A stretch of 12,015 nt of DNA from Deltaproteobacteria bacterium (GCA_029939635.1 JAOZSN010000090.1:1-12015), one strand, 5' to 3'; shown: positions 1 through 8,020, numbered from the stretch's first letter. A program made the numbers and translations. The notes: generated by a model not told the origin, from the letters alone.

Positions 1-62
1 ATTTTTTATGGAAAAGATACTCTCAGTTCTGATTGGAGGTGAAGATAGGTGAGGTTGTGTCC

Positions 63-602
63 TTAATGATTGGGCTGCTTGTTATGGAGAACCTGCTGGT
101 AGAAAAGGCTGCCGTAATCCAGGGCTGAGAAGGTGCTGACCAGGATGGTCAGGGTCAGAATCCAGTAAATAAAATGAGGCAGCAGCAGGGCCGTGGCCAG
201 CAACAGAAATTGACAGGCCGTGGTGAGCTTACCCGAAAGGCGAGGCTTGACTTGGCGGAAGCTCTCCCATGCTGCGTGGAGGGCTGTATAGATAACGGTG
301 AGCAGCACGAGCAGATCACGGGCCAGAATGGCAGGTAGCCAGGCCAGGGCAAAGATGCCGGAAGTGGCCACAGTTATCAGGGCGATGAGCATGAAAAATT
401 TATCAGCAAAGGCATCCAGTACAGCGCCCTGCCAACTCATGACCTGCCATTTTCTGGCAATCCAGCCGTCAAGAAAATCAGAAAATGCGGCACCAATAAT
501 GAGCATAAGCCAGTAGTCTTGTGGTGAAAATGGCAATAGCAGAGCCAGCATAATGCGCAGGCAGGAAAGGATGTTGGGTAGATAGCTAATAAGTGGTGGC
601 AT
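63..602 (-). CDS. CDP-alcohol phosphatidyltransferase (PgsA-like)
   Basis: This is a 179-residue multi-pass membrane protein of the CDP-alcohol phosphatidyltransferase family, which moves a phosphatidyl group from a CDP-lipid to an alcohol at the cytoplasmic membrane face. The family signature is complete: D42, D45-G46, A49-R50, G59, D63 and D67 fit the D-x2-DG-x2-AR-x8-G-x3-D-x3-D pattern. The N-terminus (PNILSCLRI near residues 9-17), the GKLTTACQF segment near 124-132 and the length all resemble phosphatidylglycerophosphate synthase (PgsA). The acceptor cannot be read from sequence, so glycerol-3-phosphate is only the most likely choice. It lies 125 bases downstream of the CarS-phosphoesterase fusion on the same strand, which supports a lipid role. 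The ATG at 602 has no visible Shine-Dalgarno, and no alternative start looks better. Confidence 0.88.
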   Translation of the reverse strand: MPPLISYLPNILSCLRIMLALLLPFSPQDYWLMLIIGAAFSDFLDGWIARKWQVMSWQGAVLDAFADKFFMLIALITVATSGIFALAWLPAILARDLLVLLTVIYTALHAAWESFRQVKPRLSGKLTTACQFLLLATALLLPHFIYWILTLTILVSTFSALDYGSLFYQQVLHNKQPNH

Positions 603-700
603 GGTAATGGAAGTGTTTTGGCAATGGTTAATTGGCAGTGAAACACTATTTACCAGATGAACGGCGAATGTGGAGGCGCTGTGCTCATATAGTAAAAAGT

Positions 701-742
701 CAAAGTACCGTATTCAAAGTTCGATGTTCAACGTTCAGTTTT
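701..742. repeat. Iterated 7-base GTTC/GAAC words at a gene end
   Basis: About six consecutive 7-base units occur here; on the plus strand the best are CAAAGTT, CGATGTT and CAACGTT. Read on the minus strand they are TGAACNT-like words. They run through the last codons of the upstream fusion gene and contain its TGA stop at 728-730, so its final residues (TER) are encoded by the repeat. The words resemble those in the palindrome at 7924-8005: from 719 the sequence is close to that from 7982, apart from a one-base indel and a few substitutions. Confidence 0.6.
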
Positions 743-2125
743 ATTCAGGGTTATCAAGGTAATTTCAGCCGGACAGTTAAAGCGCAGCGGGATGCTCGAA
801 GCACCTGCGCCACGGCTGGTATAGCCCTGCATGTTTTGGTACTGCCAGCAGCCTTGGGCGGTGTAGCGTGGGGCCCGGCTATTCGTCAATACAGGTTGGC
901 CGTTTGGCAGGCAGATCTGGCCACCGTGGGTATGGCCACAGAGGTAGAGATTACTGCCCTGGGCGGCGGCTGATCTATAGGCCTCTGGTGAGTGGACAAG
1001 ACAGATTTTAAAGGCATCTTCTGGCACCTCACGGCAAGCCTTCTTGGCATTATCGACCATATAATAATGGGGATCATCAAGGCCAACGAGCCAGAGCTGT
1101 TTCCCATCTTTTTCTATAGGCCAGCTATCATTGACCAGCATGGTCAGGCCGCAATCCTCCAGGTCTGGAATCATTTCAATACAGTCATGGTTACCCAGCA
1201 CGGCAAAGATGCCGTGCTGGCTGTTTATTTGTGGCACCAGGCGACGCAGATGGCGGAGGCAGGGCGCGATGGAGCCATATGTCTCCATACGTATGTCGCC
1301 GCCAATGAGGCAGATATCCACCTCGATATCGGTCAGGCGTTGGATGATGGCATCGGTGAGTTCTTCCACACCATCAAGATGCAGATCAGAAAGAAATAGA
1401 ATCTGAAGTCCATCAAAGACCGCCGGCAGGTCGGGGAAGGTGAATTGCTGATGGATGATCTTAATATCCAGGGTATTTTTGATACCATGCTCATAAAGAC
1501 CTATGACCTTGAAAAATGGTGCTAGGAGCATCTGGTTAGAGAGAAAGCTGGTCAGATTGAGCATGGCCTGCCAACGGGCCAGGGGCGGATGGCAGGCCCG
1601 CCATTCTCGCCAGCGTACGGGTGAGCGTACCAATCTGGGTGAGTTTTTCTCGGCAGGCCGAAAGATCATGGCCTGCCAGAGCCGTGCTCCATAGCTGGCC
1701 AGGATGATAAAAGTAGAGGTGACAGCCAAGGGATGCCACCAGCTCATTTTTAAGACAAAGGCTAGGTAGAGACTGGGCAGCAGGGATTCTAGCAGATGAT
1801 CAAAAATAAGGACATCATGACCACTGGAGACGTGGCCACGTCTCTTGAGGAAACTGCTGAAAAGGTCACCTGCCATGGCTAAGACACTGGCGGTCAGGGC
1901 AATTTGCCAACTCCAGCCCAGCAGGGGAAAGAGGGCAGTGCCGCCCAGCAGACTGGTGAGCAGTCCGCGTAGGGTTTTGTGGCTGCCTAAGAGTGGCCGG
2001 CCATCCAACCAGGAGATGCCGTTATCCAAGGGGCGATCCCAGCGCTTATTGCAGGCCATAGTGGCCAGAGGCGGCAGGGTGTTGACCCAGAGGAGGAAAA
2101 GGAGAATGGTAAATAAATCGTTCAT
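728..2125 (-). CDS. CarS-like (DUF46) membrane domain fused to YkuE-type metallophosphoesterase
   Basis: This 465-residue protein has two recognisable parts. Residues 1-155 are hydrophobic and carry the hallmarks of the CDP-archaeol synthase/DUF46 family, CTP-dependent cytidylyltransferases for lipid phosphates: G47-S-H-K50-T-L-R53-G, then G86-D87 followed by K94-R-R, and D109. The second acidic residue expected after D109 is not clearly placed; L112 and E113 occupy the area. Residues 235-458 are a calcineurin-like phosphoesterase with the full metal-binding set: D247-x-H249, GGD at 275-277, GNHD at 311-314, H378 and GHTH at 397-400. The ending CPAEITLITL is typical of the YkuE branch. Such phosphoesterases cleave phosphomonoesters or pyrophosphates, often of lipids (compare LpxH). 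The ATG at 2125 is forced by an in-frame stop at 2141-2143, and no Shine-Dalgarno is seen. The natural substrate is unknown. Confidence 0.85.
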   Translation of the reverse strand: MNDLFTILLFLLWVNTLPPLATMACNKRWDRPLDNGISWLDGRPLLGSHKTLRGLLTSLLGGTALFPLLGWSWQIALTASVLAMAGDLFSSFLKRRGHVSSGHDVLIFDHLLESLLPSLYLAFVLKMSWWHPLAVTSTFIILASYGARLWQAMIFRPAEKNSPRLVRSPVRWREWRACHPPLARWQAMLNLTSFLSNQMLLAPFFKVIGLYEHGIKNTLDIKIIHQQFTFPDLPAVFDGLQILFLSDLHLDGVEELTDAIIQRLTDIEVDICLIGGDIRMETYGSIAPCLRHLRRLVPQINSQHGIFAVLGNHDCIEMIPDLEDCGLTMLVNDSWPIEKDGKQLWLVGLDDPHYYMVDNAKKACREVPEDAFKICLVHSPEAYRSAAAQGSNLYLCGHTHGGQICLPNGQPVLTNSRAPRYTAQGCWQYQNMQGYTSRGAGASSIPLRFNCPAEITLITLNKTER

Positions 2126-2176
2126 AGAATATGTCTTACTTTAGGCCTCAGTCTTGCGACCCCACGACTTACAAGG

Positions 2177-2997
2177 CTAACTATCCAGCCAGCCCAGGAT
2201 ATTATAGGCATCAAAACGTATGGTCAGTTTGTTGGTGGGCATGTACTCTGTGCCCAGGTTCAGATAATAATTGCCGCGAAAGGCTTGTTCGTAGCCTGGT
2301 TCAGATAAACCCATACCAGAACTGGTCAGAGTGTCGTTGTTATAGGTGGTTTGATCTTTCGCTCCGTCAAAGCCCCAATATATCTGCAACGAACCATCCA
2401 CCTGCCACCCAGACGGATGGTGGTGTCCAGGCCAGTAAAGGTCTGATGGCTTTGGGTGATAATATTAATGACCCCGGCCACGGCACCAGGGCCATAGACT
2501 GCAGAACCCGGGCCACGGATGACATCAATATGGTGGATGTCGCCTAGGGTGGGCAGGTCTCGTTCACTAAAGGCACCTTGCTGAAGGCGGTGATTGATCA
2601 CCCGGCCATTAACCAGCAAGAGTACCTTGTTATTAGTGCTGGAGAGTATAGTTCGTACGCCCATGGCAGCAGCGCCATGGTGGTTACGCATGAATTGCAT
2701 ATTGGGGACATATATTTCCAGGGCCTCATCAAGGCTGCGTGCGCCGCTGCTGACAAGCATTTCCTGGCTGATGATGGTGCTGGCCGCAGGAGAGTGGCGT
2801 AGATCCGTGACGGTGAGGGTGGTAGAAGGTATAATCTCCAGTTGTAGCAACTCTTCTAAGGAGAGGTCAAAGACAGAGGCGTCCAGGCTGTCAGCTGCTG
2901 TGCTTTGCTGAGCCAGAGCGACGGGTGCAAGTATACTTGCCATCATGGTTGACAATAAAGCGACCCTGGCCAGTTTTTTTTGTGCTGAAGTGCTCAT
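2177..2997 (-). pseudogene. TonB-dependent receptor remnant, frameshifted and lacking most of the barrel
   Basis: Frame one (2997-2326) encodes a signal peptide (about residues 1-29, ending ALA-QQ), the DLSLEELLQLEI segment common in receptors paired with YfiR-like proteins, and a complete plug domain ending near GVINIITQ (about residue 181). It then runs into unrelated residues and stops. A second frame (about 2401-2177) carries receptor-like sequence: a GSLQIYWGFDGA stretch typical of the first barrel strands, then LGTEYMPTNKLTIRFDAYNILGW, typical of the last ones. The two frames together give under 300 residues, where a receptor has about 600-700, so most of the beta-barrel is deleted as well as frameshifted. 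It is probably non-functional. A sequencing error could explain the frameshift but not the missing barrel. It is downstream of yfiR-like and sensor genes, a common cassette. Confidence 0.8.
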
Positions 2998-3070
2998 AGG
3001 TTTATTTCATTTTTAACTCGACGTTCTGCTTGTTGATTTATAGTTGTTGTGCTGCCTTGGTCGCCCATTT

Positions 3071-3658
3071 TTATGGCGGTATGGGCTGGGTATAGCGTAA
3101 GAGCTGGGATCGAAACTTCAGGCCATTTTCCTTACCGGTCTGGCGATTAATATTGAAAATAAACTTGTTGCCTCGGCGGATGAGGTGGATCATGCCACCG
3201 CGCTGGCAGAATGAGGTGATATTACTGACGGTTAGAATAGCGTGGCCAGAGGTTTTGCTGAGAATGTCAGCAATAGCATGCTGCTGGGAATGGTCAATAT
3301 AGATGAGATGGCAGGACTGGATTTCAGCGCTATCTGCCGAAGCAGGTAACGATATAATCTGCAGAGGGTGGGCAAAGTTTGGGCGTTTTTTAATAAGTTT
3401 CTGGAATTTTCTGGTCAGGGGCTGGTTGCCAATAATGCAAATTTGCAGAGGTTGTTTGCTATTACTGAAGGTGCTGGGCGGCCATTCGGTAAACAGGAGA
3501 AAGTTAAAGATAAAGGCACTGTGGGCAGTAAGCAGGTTGGTACGGTTCTTCGCGAGGCCGTGGGCAGGGTGTAGCACCAGCAGCAGGGCAAGGAGCAGAG
3601 CCGTACTTACTGCACGAATCAGACGGACAGGGCAATAATGTCCAGAGGAGAGAGGCAT
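3071..3658 (-). CDS. YfiR-like (DUF4154) periplasmic protein
   Basis: This 195-residue protein has an N-terminal signal sequence (hydrophobic stretch about residues 18-31, cleavage probably after AHGLA near 36). The body matches the YfiR/DUF4154 family: an early AFIFNFLLFTEWP segment, ICIIGNQPL, CHLIYIDHS, then SFCQRGGMIHL and FNINRQTGKENGLKF near the end. YfiR itself is a periplasmic regulator that holds back the diguanylate cyclase YfiN. In many delta-type genomes, relatives sit between a TonB receptor and a sensor kinase or cyclase, and their role is less clear. Here the gene is 27 bases downstream of such a sensor and 73 bases upstream of a broken receptor. It appears intact although both partners are damaged. 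The start at 3658 has no Shine-Dalgarno. Confidence 0.82.
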   Translation of the reverse strand: MPLSSGHYCPVRLIRAVSTALLLALLLVLHPAHGLAKNRTNLLTAHSAFIFNFLLFTEWPPSTFSNSKQPLQICIIGNQPLTRKFQKLIKKRPNFAHPLQIISLPASADSAEIQSCHLIYIDHSQQHAIADILSKTSGHAILTVSNITSFCQRGGMIHLIRRGNKFIFNINRQTGKENGLKFRSQLLRYTQPIPP

Positions 3659-3685
3659 AGGGAAAAGTATATCACAAGGGGGTGA

Positions 3686-5755
3686 CTATTTGTTATCAAA
3701 ATGTGTTTCCTCGGGAGCCCCAGGGTGCAGAAGAATACCGGTTGCCAGTAGGCCGGTAAGGGTTCCATCCTCAGCCATGAGGGTTTTATCGTACCATTCG
3801 ACGGAGATATCGTGCCCAGCCTTACTGCGAATGGTGTTCCTATTCCCTTTAGTTTGAATACCGCTCATGGCCTGTTTGAACAGGTGGCGTATCCGTAAAG
3901 AATCTCGCTTTGGCACCATGGTGGCAATCCAGTCCTTACCCTTGACCTCTGCCAGTGAGTAGCCGCTTACCTCTTCCATAAACGGGTTGAAGTTAACAAT
4001 TCTGCCCTCAGTGTCGAGGACAATAATAATGACCTGGGCCGTGTTAATTATGCTTTGGCTGAAGTCTTGGTTTTGACGCAATAGCTCTTGCTGTTGGCGG
4101 ATATTCAGATCCGTGCGACGTAACAGGATAAAGAGAGAACCGAGTAATGCTGTGAGCAGGACAAGCCCCAGTGAAAAATTTATTACCAGCAATCTGGCAA
4201 AGGATGCTTTTGCCGCACTGACGTTGTTGAGAATAACCAGATCGCCCACCTCTGCACCGGAAACATCGGTGAGGGGGCTTACCAGGACGCGCCAGGTGGC
4301 ATTATTGAACTTTACTTCCGGGCTGATGGAATAATGGCTATGCTCTTCCTCAGCAATGAAACGCGCACATGCCGTGGGGAAGTGGGAAAAGGAGGAGTAT
4401 ATGATAACTTTTTCGGCAAAATTCCCCCAGTTGGCCTCACGACCCAACATGGCCATACCTGTCTCCCATTGTGAGCGCTGGAGGGCGGTTTTATAAATGG
4501 ACACAAAGAGCTCAACATTATGTTCGTCATGGATAGTTGTGAGGAGATCTTCTATCTCTTTGCCTAGTTCCAGATAGCCAATGAGTTTCCCTGCTGCAAA
4601 GAGTGGTTGCACTGATCTGAGGGTAAAGGTTCCCAGCGGGCCCAGCTCTATACCAGCCGCCACCTGGCCGGTGCGTTCTGCCTCTAGCATGGTGAAGCGG
4701 TTAATTAGGTCACCATGTTTTTCAGGATTGTGGAGGCGGAGCAGATTCACCCGATCCGGCAGGTGGAAGTAGAAGTGGGTGATGGCGTGTACATCACGGA
4801 GTTGGGCAAAGGTTGATTGGTAGGCCGTCAGGAGGCGGTGGCGGTCGCCGCCTTGTAATGCCTGCTGCATCGCAGTGTTGTCGGTAAAAAGTAGGCCGAG
4901 GGTGGCTAATGTGGTGGCCTGATCCGCCAACCTGTTGGCCAGGTGGGCGGAGGCTTCGTGCAATATCTGTTGGTTGTCCTGGGTGAAATGACGTTGCTGG
5001 ACACTGAGCACGATTGCCGTAAATCCTGCCACCAGCAGAACCAGTATTGCGGTCAACGGCAGTAACAAACGATACATTATTGGTTTGGTTGAAGACTTTG
5101 GTTGCGAGATGCTTGCGACCAGCCCTGCCATCAGGATAAAGAGCAGGGCCAGCACGAGTCCCACTGGGAGGGCAGATTTGGCCAGGATATTCCATTTCCA
5201 GCTGCTATTGCCAATATCCATACCCAACATGGCGACCACTTCATCGGTTTTCGGGTCACCAATGGGAACCAGGGCTGTGATCAATATGCCCCAGCGGTCA
5301 GTAATGGGTCCAACAACGGTTTCCTGCCTGGTCTCAAAGGCCTGTAGGTAGGCAGGCGAAACCTCAGAGTATATCTGGCCTGGTGCTGTATAATTTTCGG
5401 AATTTGTGGGCAGGGAGTCGACAAAGAAAAAGACCTCACCGCCTACTCGTTGCCCCATGATATAAAGAAATTTGCAATTAGGGTTAAGCTGCCTGGCACG
5501 GGCGAGTTGTTTTTTAAGTTGAAGATAGCCGGTATCATGCAGGTCAGCCTTTGTGCCGGAAAGCTCTTGTATCTGTTTAATATTTATCGATTTGGCCACC
5601 AGCCGTGCCTGTTGCAAGAGCTCGTGGCGCGTCTCTTTCTCGGCCTGGTCTACCATCCACCAGGCGAACAATATACCACTGGCTATGGTGAGCAGCAGGG
5701 CAATGGTTGGCCACTTATGGTTCTCTTGTAATAATGTATATCGATTGTTGTGCAT
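3686..5755 (-). CDS. Membrane sensor with two extracytoplasmic domains and PAS, no output domain
   Basis: This is a 689-residue receptor-type protein. Membrane segments lie near residues 16-34, 193-214, 229-250 and 520-545. The first loop (35-192) looks like a small Cache-type sensor. The second (251-519) resembles a double-Cache domain; the telling stretches are FYFHLPDRVNLLRLHNPEKH from 328 and then GIELGPLGTFTLR and GKLIGYLELGKEIEDLL. After the last membrane helix and a short coiled coil, a PAS domain spans about 565-675 (IIIVLDTEGRIVNFNP, GYSLAEVKGKDW). The protein stops 14 residues after GLLATGI, exactly where relatives continue into a histidine kinase or GGDEF domain. No H-box, ATPase, GGDEF, EAL or methyl-accepting region is present. 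It probably reads out through a partner or has lost its output. The yfiR-like gene follows 27 bases later. Confidence 0.82.
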   Translation of the reverse strand: MHNNRYTLLQENHKWPTIALLLTIASGILFAWWMVDQAEKETRHELLQQARLVAKSINIKQIQELSGTKADLHDTGYLQLKKQLARARQLNPNCKFLYIMGQRVGGEVFFFVDSLPTNSENYTAPGQIYSEVSPAYLQAFETRQETVVGPITDRWGILITALVPIGDPKTDEVVAMLGMDIGNSSWKWNILAKSALPVGLVLALLFILMAGLVASISQPKSSTKPIMYRLLLPLTAILVLLVAGFTAIVLSVQQRHFTQDNQQILHEASAHLANRLADQATTLATLGLLFTDNTAMQQALQGGDRHRLLTAYQSTFAQLRDVHAITHFYFHLPDRVNLLRLHNPEKHGDLINRFTMLEAERTGQVAAGIELGPLGTFTLRSVQPLFAAGKLIGYLELGKEIEDLLTTIHDEHNVELFVSIYKTALQRSQWETGMAMLGREANWGNFAEKVIIYSSFSHFPTACARFIAEEEHSHYSISPEVKFNNATWRVLVSPLTDVSGAEVGDLVILNNVSAAKASFARLLVINFSLGLVLLTALLGSLFILLRRTDLNIRQQQELLRQNQDFSQSIINTAQVIIIVLDTEGRIVNFNPFMEEVSGYSLAEVKGKDWIATMVPKRDSLRIRHLFKQAMSGIQTKGNRNTIRSKAGHDISVEWYDKTLMAEDGTLTGLLATGILLHPGAPEETHFDNK

Positions 5756-5833
5756 GCTCTGGACCGTACAAATTGATTTTGTCTGGAAGGACGGAGCGAC
5801 TCTAGGTAGTTTCCTACTTTAGGGCGGCAGAAG

Positions 5834-6991
5834 TCAAGGAAGAATAGAGAATGCGCCGATGAGTTCAGCTGTTTTTTCAAGCTCAGCATAGCTTTGGTGC
5901 CGGGTGACGGAGAAGCGTAGGCGGGCGGAGTTTTCTGGTACGGTGGGAGGTCGGATGGCGGTGGCGAAGACGTTGTTTTGGCGCAGTTGGTCGGCCATGG
6001 CCATGGCCTCAGCGTTTTTGCCAATATGGAGGGGGATGATCTGGCTGGGGCTGCTGGAGGGAATATTGTGGCTGGCTAGCTGGCTGGTGAAGAAGGCGAC
6101 TTTATCCCATAACTGCTGGCGTAATGCTTTATTGCTTTGGCAGAGTGAAATGGCAGCCAGGCTGGCACCGATAACGGCTGGGGGCAGGGCCGTGGAGTAA
6201 ATAAAACCACGTGCCCTGTTGATGAGAAAGTCGATCATGCTCTGCTCGGCAGCAATATAGGCCCCAAAGCTGCCCAGGGCCTTGCCAAAGGTACCCATGA
6301 TGAGATCCACACCTGGGCTGCACTCCATCTCCTCCACCAGGCCACTGCCGGAGGGGCCAAAGAGGCCGGTGGCATGGGCTTCATCCACCATGAGCAGACA
6401 GTTGTATTTCTCCTTTAAGGCAACCAGCTCGGTGAGGGGGGCAATGTCGCCATCCATGGAGTAGAGGGATTCCACCACAATGAGGGCCTCGCCTGTTCCT
6501 CTGTTTTTTTTGAGCAACTCTTCAAGATGATCCAGGTCATTATGGCGAAAGCGGCATAGGCGGCTGCTGGCTAGCAGACAGCCATCAACAATGGAGGCAT
6601 GGTTGAGGCGATCACTGAAGATAACATCAGAGCGACCAACCAGGGCTGGAATAACAGTACTGTTGGTTTGGTAGCCACTGCCAAAGAGCAGGGCCGCCTC
6701 TTTATTTTTGTAAGTGGCAATGGATTCTTCCAACTCATGGTGGAAATTAAGATCGCCACTCATTAAGCGGGCCGCCCCAGCCCCGGCACCATATCGTCTT
6801 AAGGTCTCGGCGCTGGCAGCAATGACATCCGGGTGGCAGGCCAGGGCCAGATAATCATTGGAAGAAAAATCAATAATAGGGTTATTGCTTCCTGGCAGCA
6901 GGGTTTGGCCATCTTCCAGGCGCCTGAGGGGACGGAGAGCACGAAGATTATTATTCTGCTGTTGTTTGGTCAGCCATTTTAGTCTGTCCAT
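5834..6991 (-). CDS. bioF: 8-amino-7-oxononanoate synthase
   Basis: This is a 385-residue pyridoxal-phosphate enzyme that condenses pimeloyl-ACP (or -CoA) with L-alanine to give 8-amino-7-oxononanoate, the first step of the biotin ring pathway, in the cytosol. Family landmarks are present: FSSNDYLAL at 42-50, H131 in LNHAS, E174-S175 and MDGD in the next strand, D203-E-A-H206 for cofactor contact, and the Schiff-base lysine K237 in GTFGKALG. Length is normal for the family. The start lies inside the last codons of bioB (13-base overlap), so translation is probably coupled to that gene; no separate Shine-Dalgarno is seen. 2-amino-3-ketobutyrate CoA ligase is a close relative, but adjacency to bioB decides for BioF. 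bioA, bioD and bioC are not in the window. Confidence 0.95.
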   Translation of the reverse strand: MDRLKWLTKQQQNNNLRALRPLRRLEDGQTLLPGSNNPIIDFSSNDYLALACHPDVIAASAETLRRYGAGAGAARLMSGDLNFHHELEESIATYKNKEAALLFGSGYQTNSTVIPALVGRSDVIFSDRLNHASIVDGCLLASSRLCRFRHNDLDHLEELLKKNRGTGEALIVVESLYSMDGDIAPLTELVALKEKYNCLLMVDEAHATGLFGPSGSGLVEEMECSPGVDLIMGTFGKALGSFGAYIAAEQSMIDFLINRARGFIYSTALPPAVIGASLAAISLCQSNKALRQQLWDKVAFFTSQLASHNIPSSSPSQIIPLHIGKNAEAMAMADQLRQNNVFATAIRPPTVPENSARLRFSVTRHQSYAELEKTAELIGAFSILP

Positions 6992-7887
6992 AATTGTTGC
7001 ATCTGTCTACGGAAGAGTTGATCCTTGGTTGCACTGCGCCCACGCTGGGTGAGATAACCGCCAATCATCATACCATCGGCTCCGGCCATGAAGGCAGTGC
7101 TTAAGAAATCACCTAAGGCTGTCTCCCGACCAGCTGCGAGGCGGAGAGGCACTTCCGGCAGGATGAGGCGCATGATGGCAATGGCTCGTAAAATTTCAGT
7201 AGTGCTGAGGGCTGCTTGCGTGGCCAATGGTGTACCAGCTAAAGGCATGAGGATATTGAGGGGCACTGAGTCCACCCCCAGTTCTGCTAGACTCCTGGCC
7301 ATGGAGATGCGATCCGCCTCTGTCTCGCCCAGGCCGATGATGCCGCCACTGCATACCTCTAACCCTGCCTGTTGGGCGGCACGAATGGTTTCCTGGCGGT
7401 TGCTGAAACTATGGCTTGTACAGATGGTTGGAAAAAATTCAGCAGAGCTTTCTAAATTGTGGTGGTAGCGTACCATGCCTGCCTGACGAAGCTTGGTCAA
7501 GTCCTCTACATCCATAATACCGAAAGAACCGCAGATTTTGATGTCTACTTCACGGCTAATGGCCTTGACAAGGTTAATGAGTTGGGGAATCTCTTGGTTT
7601 GAAGGGCCACGTCCACTGGTGACCAGAGAGAAATGGCCAGCGCCATCATCCTTGGCCTGGCGCGCCGCAGCTACGGCCTCTTGCTCAGAGACTAAAGGAT
7701 ACTCAGCACTCTCTGTATTGAAATGGGCCGATTGGGTGCAGAAGCGGCAATCTTCCGAGCAGCGTCCAGATTTGGCATTCATGATGGAACAGAGGGAAAA
7801 TGAATCCTGCCGCTTGGCTAGTTTTACAGCCAAGGCCTCGGCCATGAGTTGGTGGGTATGCTTATTTTCAAGGTGGGCGATGTTCAT
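6979..7887 (-). CDS. bioB: Biotin synthase
   Basis: This 302-residue radical-SAM enzyme inserts sulfur into dethiobiotin, the last step to biotin. The SAM-binding [4Fe-4S] motif is C43-x3-C47-x2-C50. Other landmarks are YHHNLESS at 141-148, CSGGIIGLGET at 179-189, P209-L-N and the RLAAGRE segment at 249-255. Of the E. coli auxiliary-cluster ligands, Cys128, Cys188 and Arg260 correspond to C119, C179 and R249, but the position of Cys97 appears to be Ser87 (HFSLVTSGRG), so the auxiliary cluster may differ. The gene starts 133 bases after pcnB, beyond a long palindrome, and overlaps bioF by 13 bases. The ATG at 7887 has only a weak TAAG upstream. Assignment as biotin synthase is secure; the cluster type is inference. 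Confidence 0.95.
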   Translation of the reverse strand: MNIAHLENKHTHQLMAEALAVKLAKRQDSFSLCSIMNAKSGRCSEDCRFCTQSAHFNTESAEYPLVSEQEAVAAARQAKDDGAGHFSLVTSGRGPSNQEIPQLINLVKAISREVDIKICGSFGIMDVEDLTKLRQAGMVRYHHNLESSAEFFPTICTSHSFSNRQETIRAAQQAGLEVCSGGIIGLGETEADRISMARSLAELGVDSVPLNILMPLAGTPLATQAALSTTEILRAIAIMRLILPEVPLRLAAGRETALGDFLSTAFMAGADGMMIGGYLTQRGRSATKDQLFRRQMQQLWTD

Positions 7888-7911
7888 AAATCTTACTATC
7901 TAGCTCAGATG

Positions 7912-8005
7912 AAAAAAATTACCAATCGAATGACGAACTACGAACAGCCGAACAAGACGGCCTAACAGCAGCAATGTTCGGAGTTCGTATGTTCGTCATT
8001 CGATT
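7912..8005 (-). terminator. Possible intrinsic terminator after pcnB
   Basis: Read on the minus strand, a long imperfect stem (arms 7983-8005 and 7924-7945, with one bulged base) is followed after five bases by seven T residues (7918-7912). This fits a terminator for pcnB, 15 bases past its stop, and would separate pcnB from bioB. The stem is longer and its spacing to the T-run looser than in a standard terminator, so the function is tentative. Confidence 0.4.
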
Positions 8006-8014
8006 GCTGCTGTT
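7924..8014. repeat. Nested inverted repeat of GAAC/GTTC 7-base words
   Basis: The left arm 7924-7945 and right arm 7983-8005 are complementary over 22 bases apart from one extra T, and CCGAAC (7948-7953) with GTTCGG (7976-7981) extends the stem inward. The left arm is built of 7-base words such as CGAATGA and CGAACTA. A second perfect 12-base pair, AACAGCAGCAAT (7964-7975) and ATTGCTGCTGTT (8003-8014), lies partly in the loop of the first and shares three bases with its right arm, so the two stems compete at that junction. The element fills most of the 133-base gap between pcnB and bioB. Confidence 0.8.
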
Positions 8015-8020
8015 TTGTGG

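Noticed and set aside
632..973. Plus-strand open frame of 113 codons over the 603-727 gap
   Set aside because: It lies mostly antisense to the well-supported phosphoesterase domain, has no ribosome site and resembles no known family.
3659..3688. Sensor and YfiR-like genes lie in the same frame, separated by a single TAG and nine codons, suggesting a readthrough fusion
   Set aside because: YfiR-like proteins need a signal peptide for the periplasm and one is present right after its ATG. A cytoplasmic PAS followed by a periplasmic domain makes no topological sense, so the shared frame is probably chance.
5756..5833. Terminator between bioF and the sensor gene
   Set aside because: Only a weak six-pair stem with one wobble (near 5805-5820) is visible and no T-run follows it on the minus strand.
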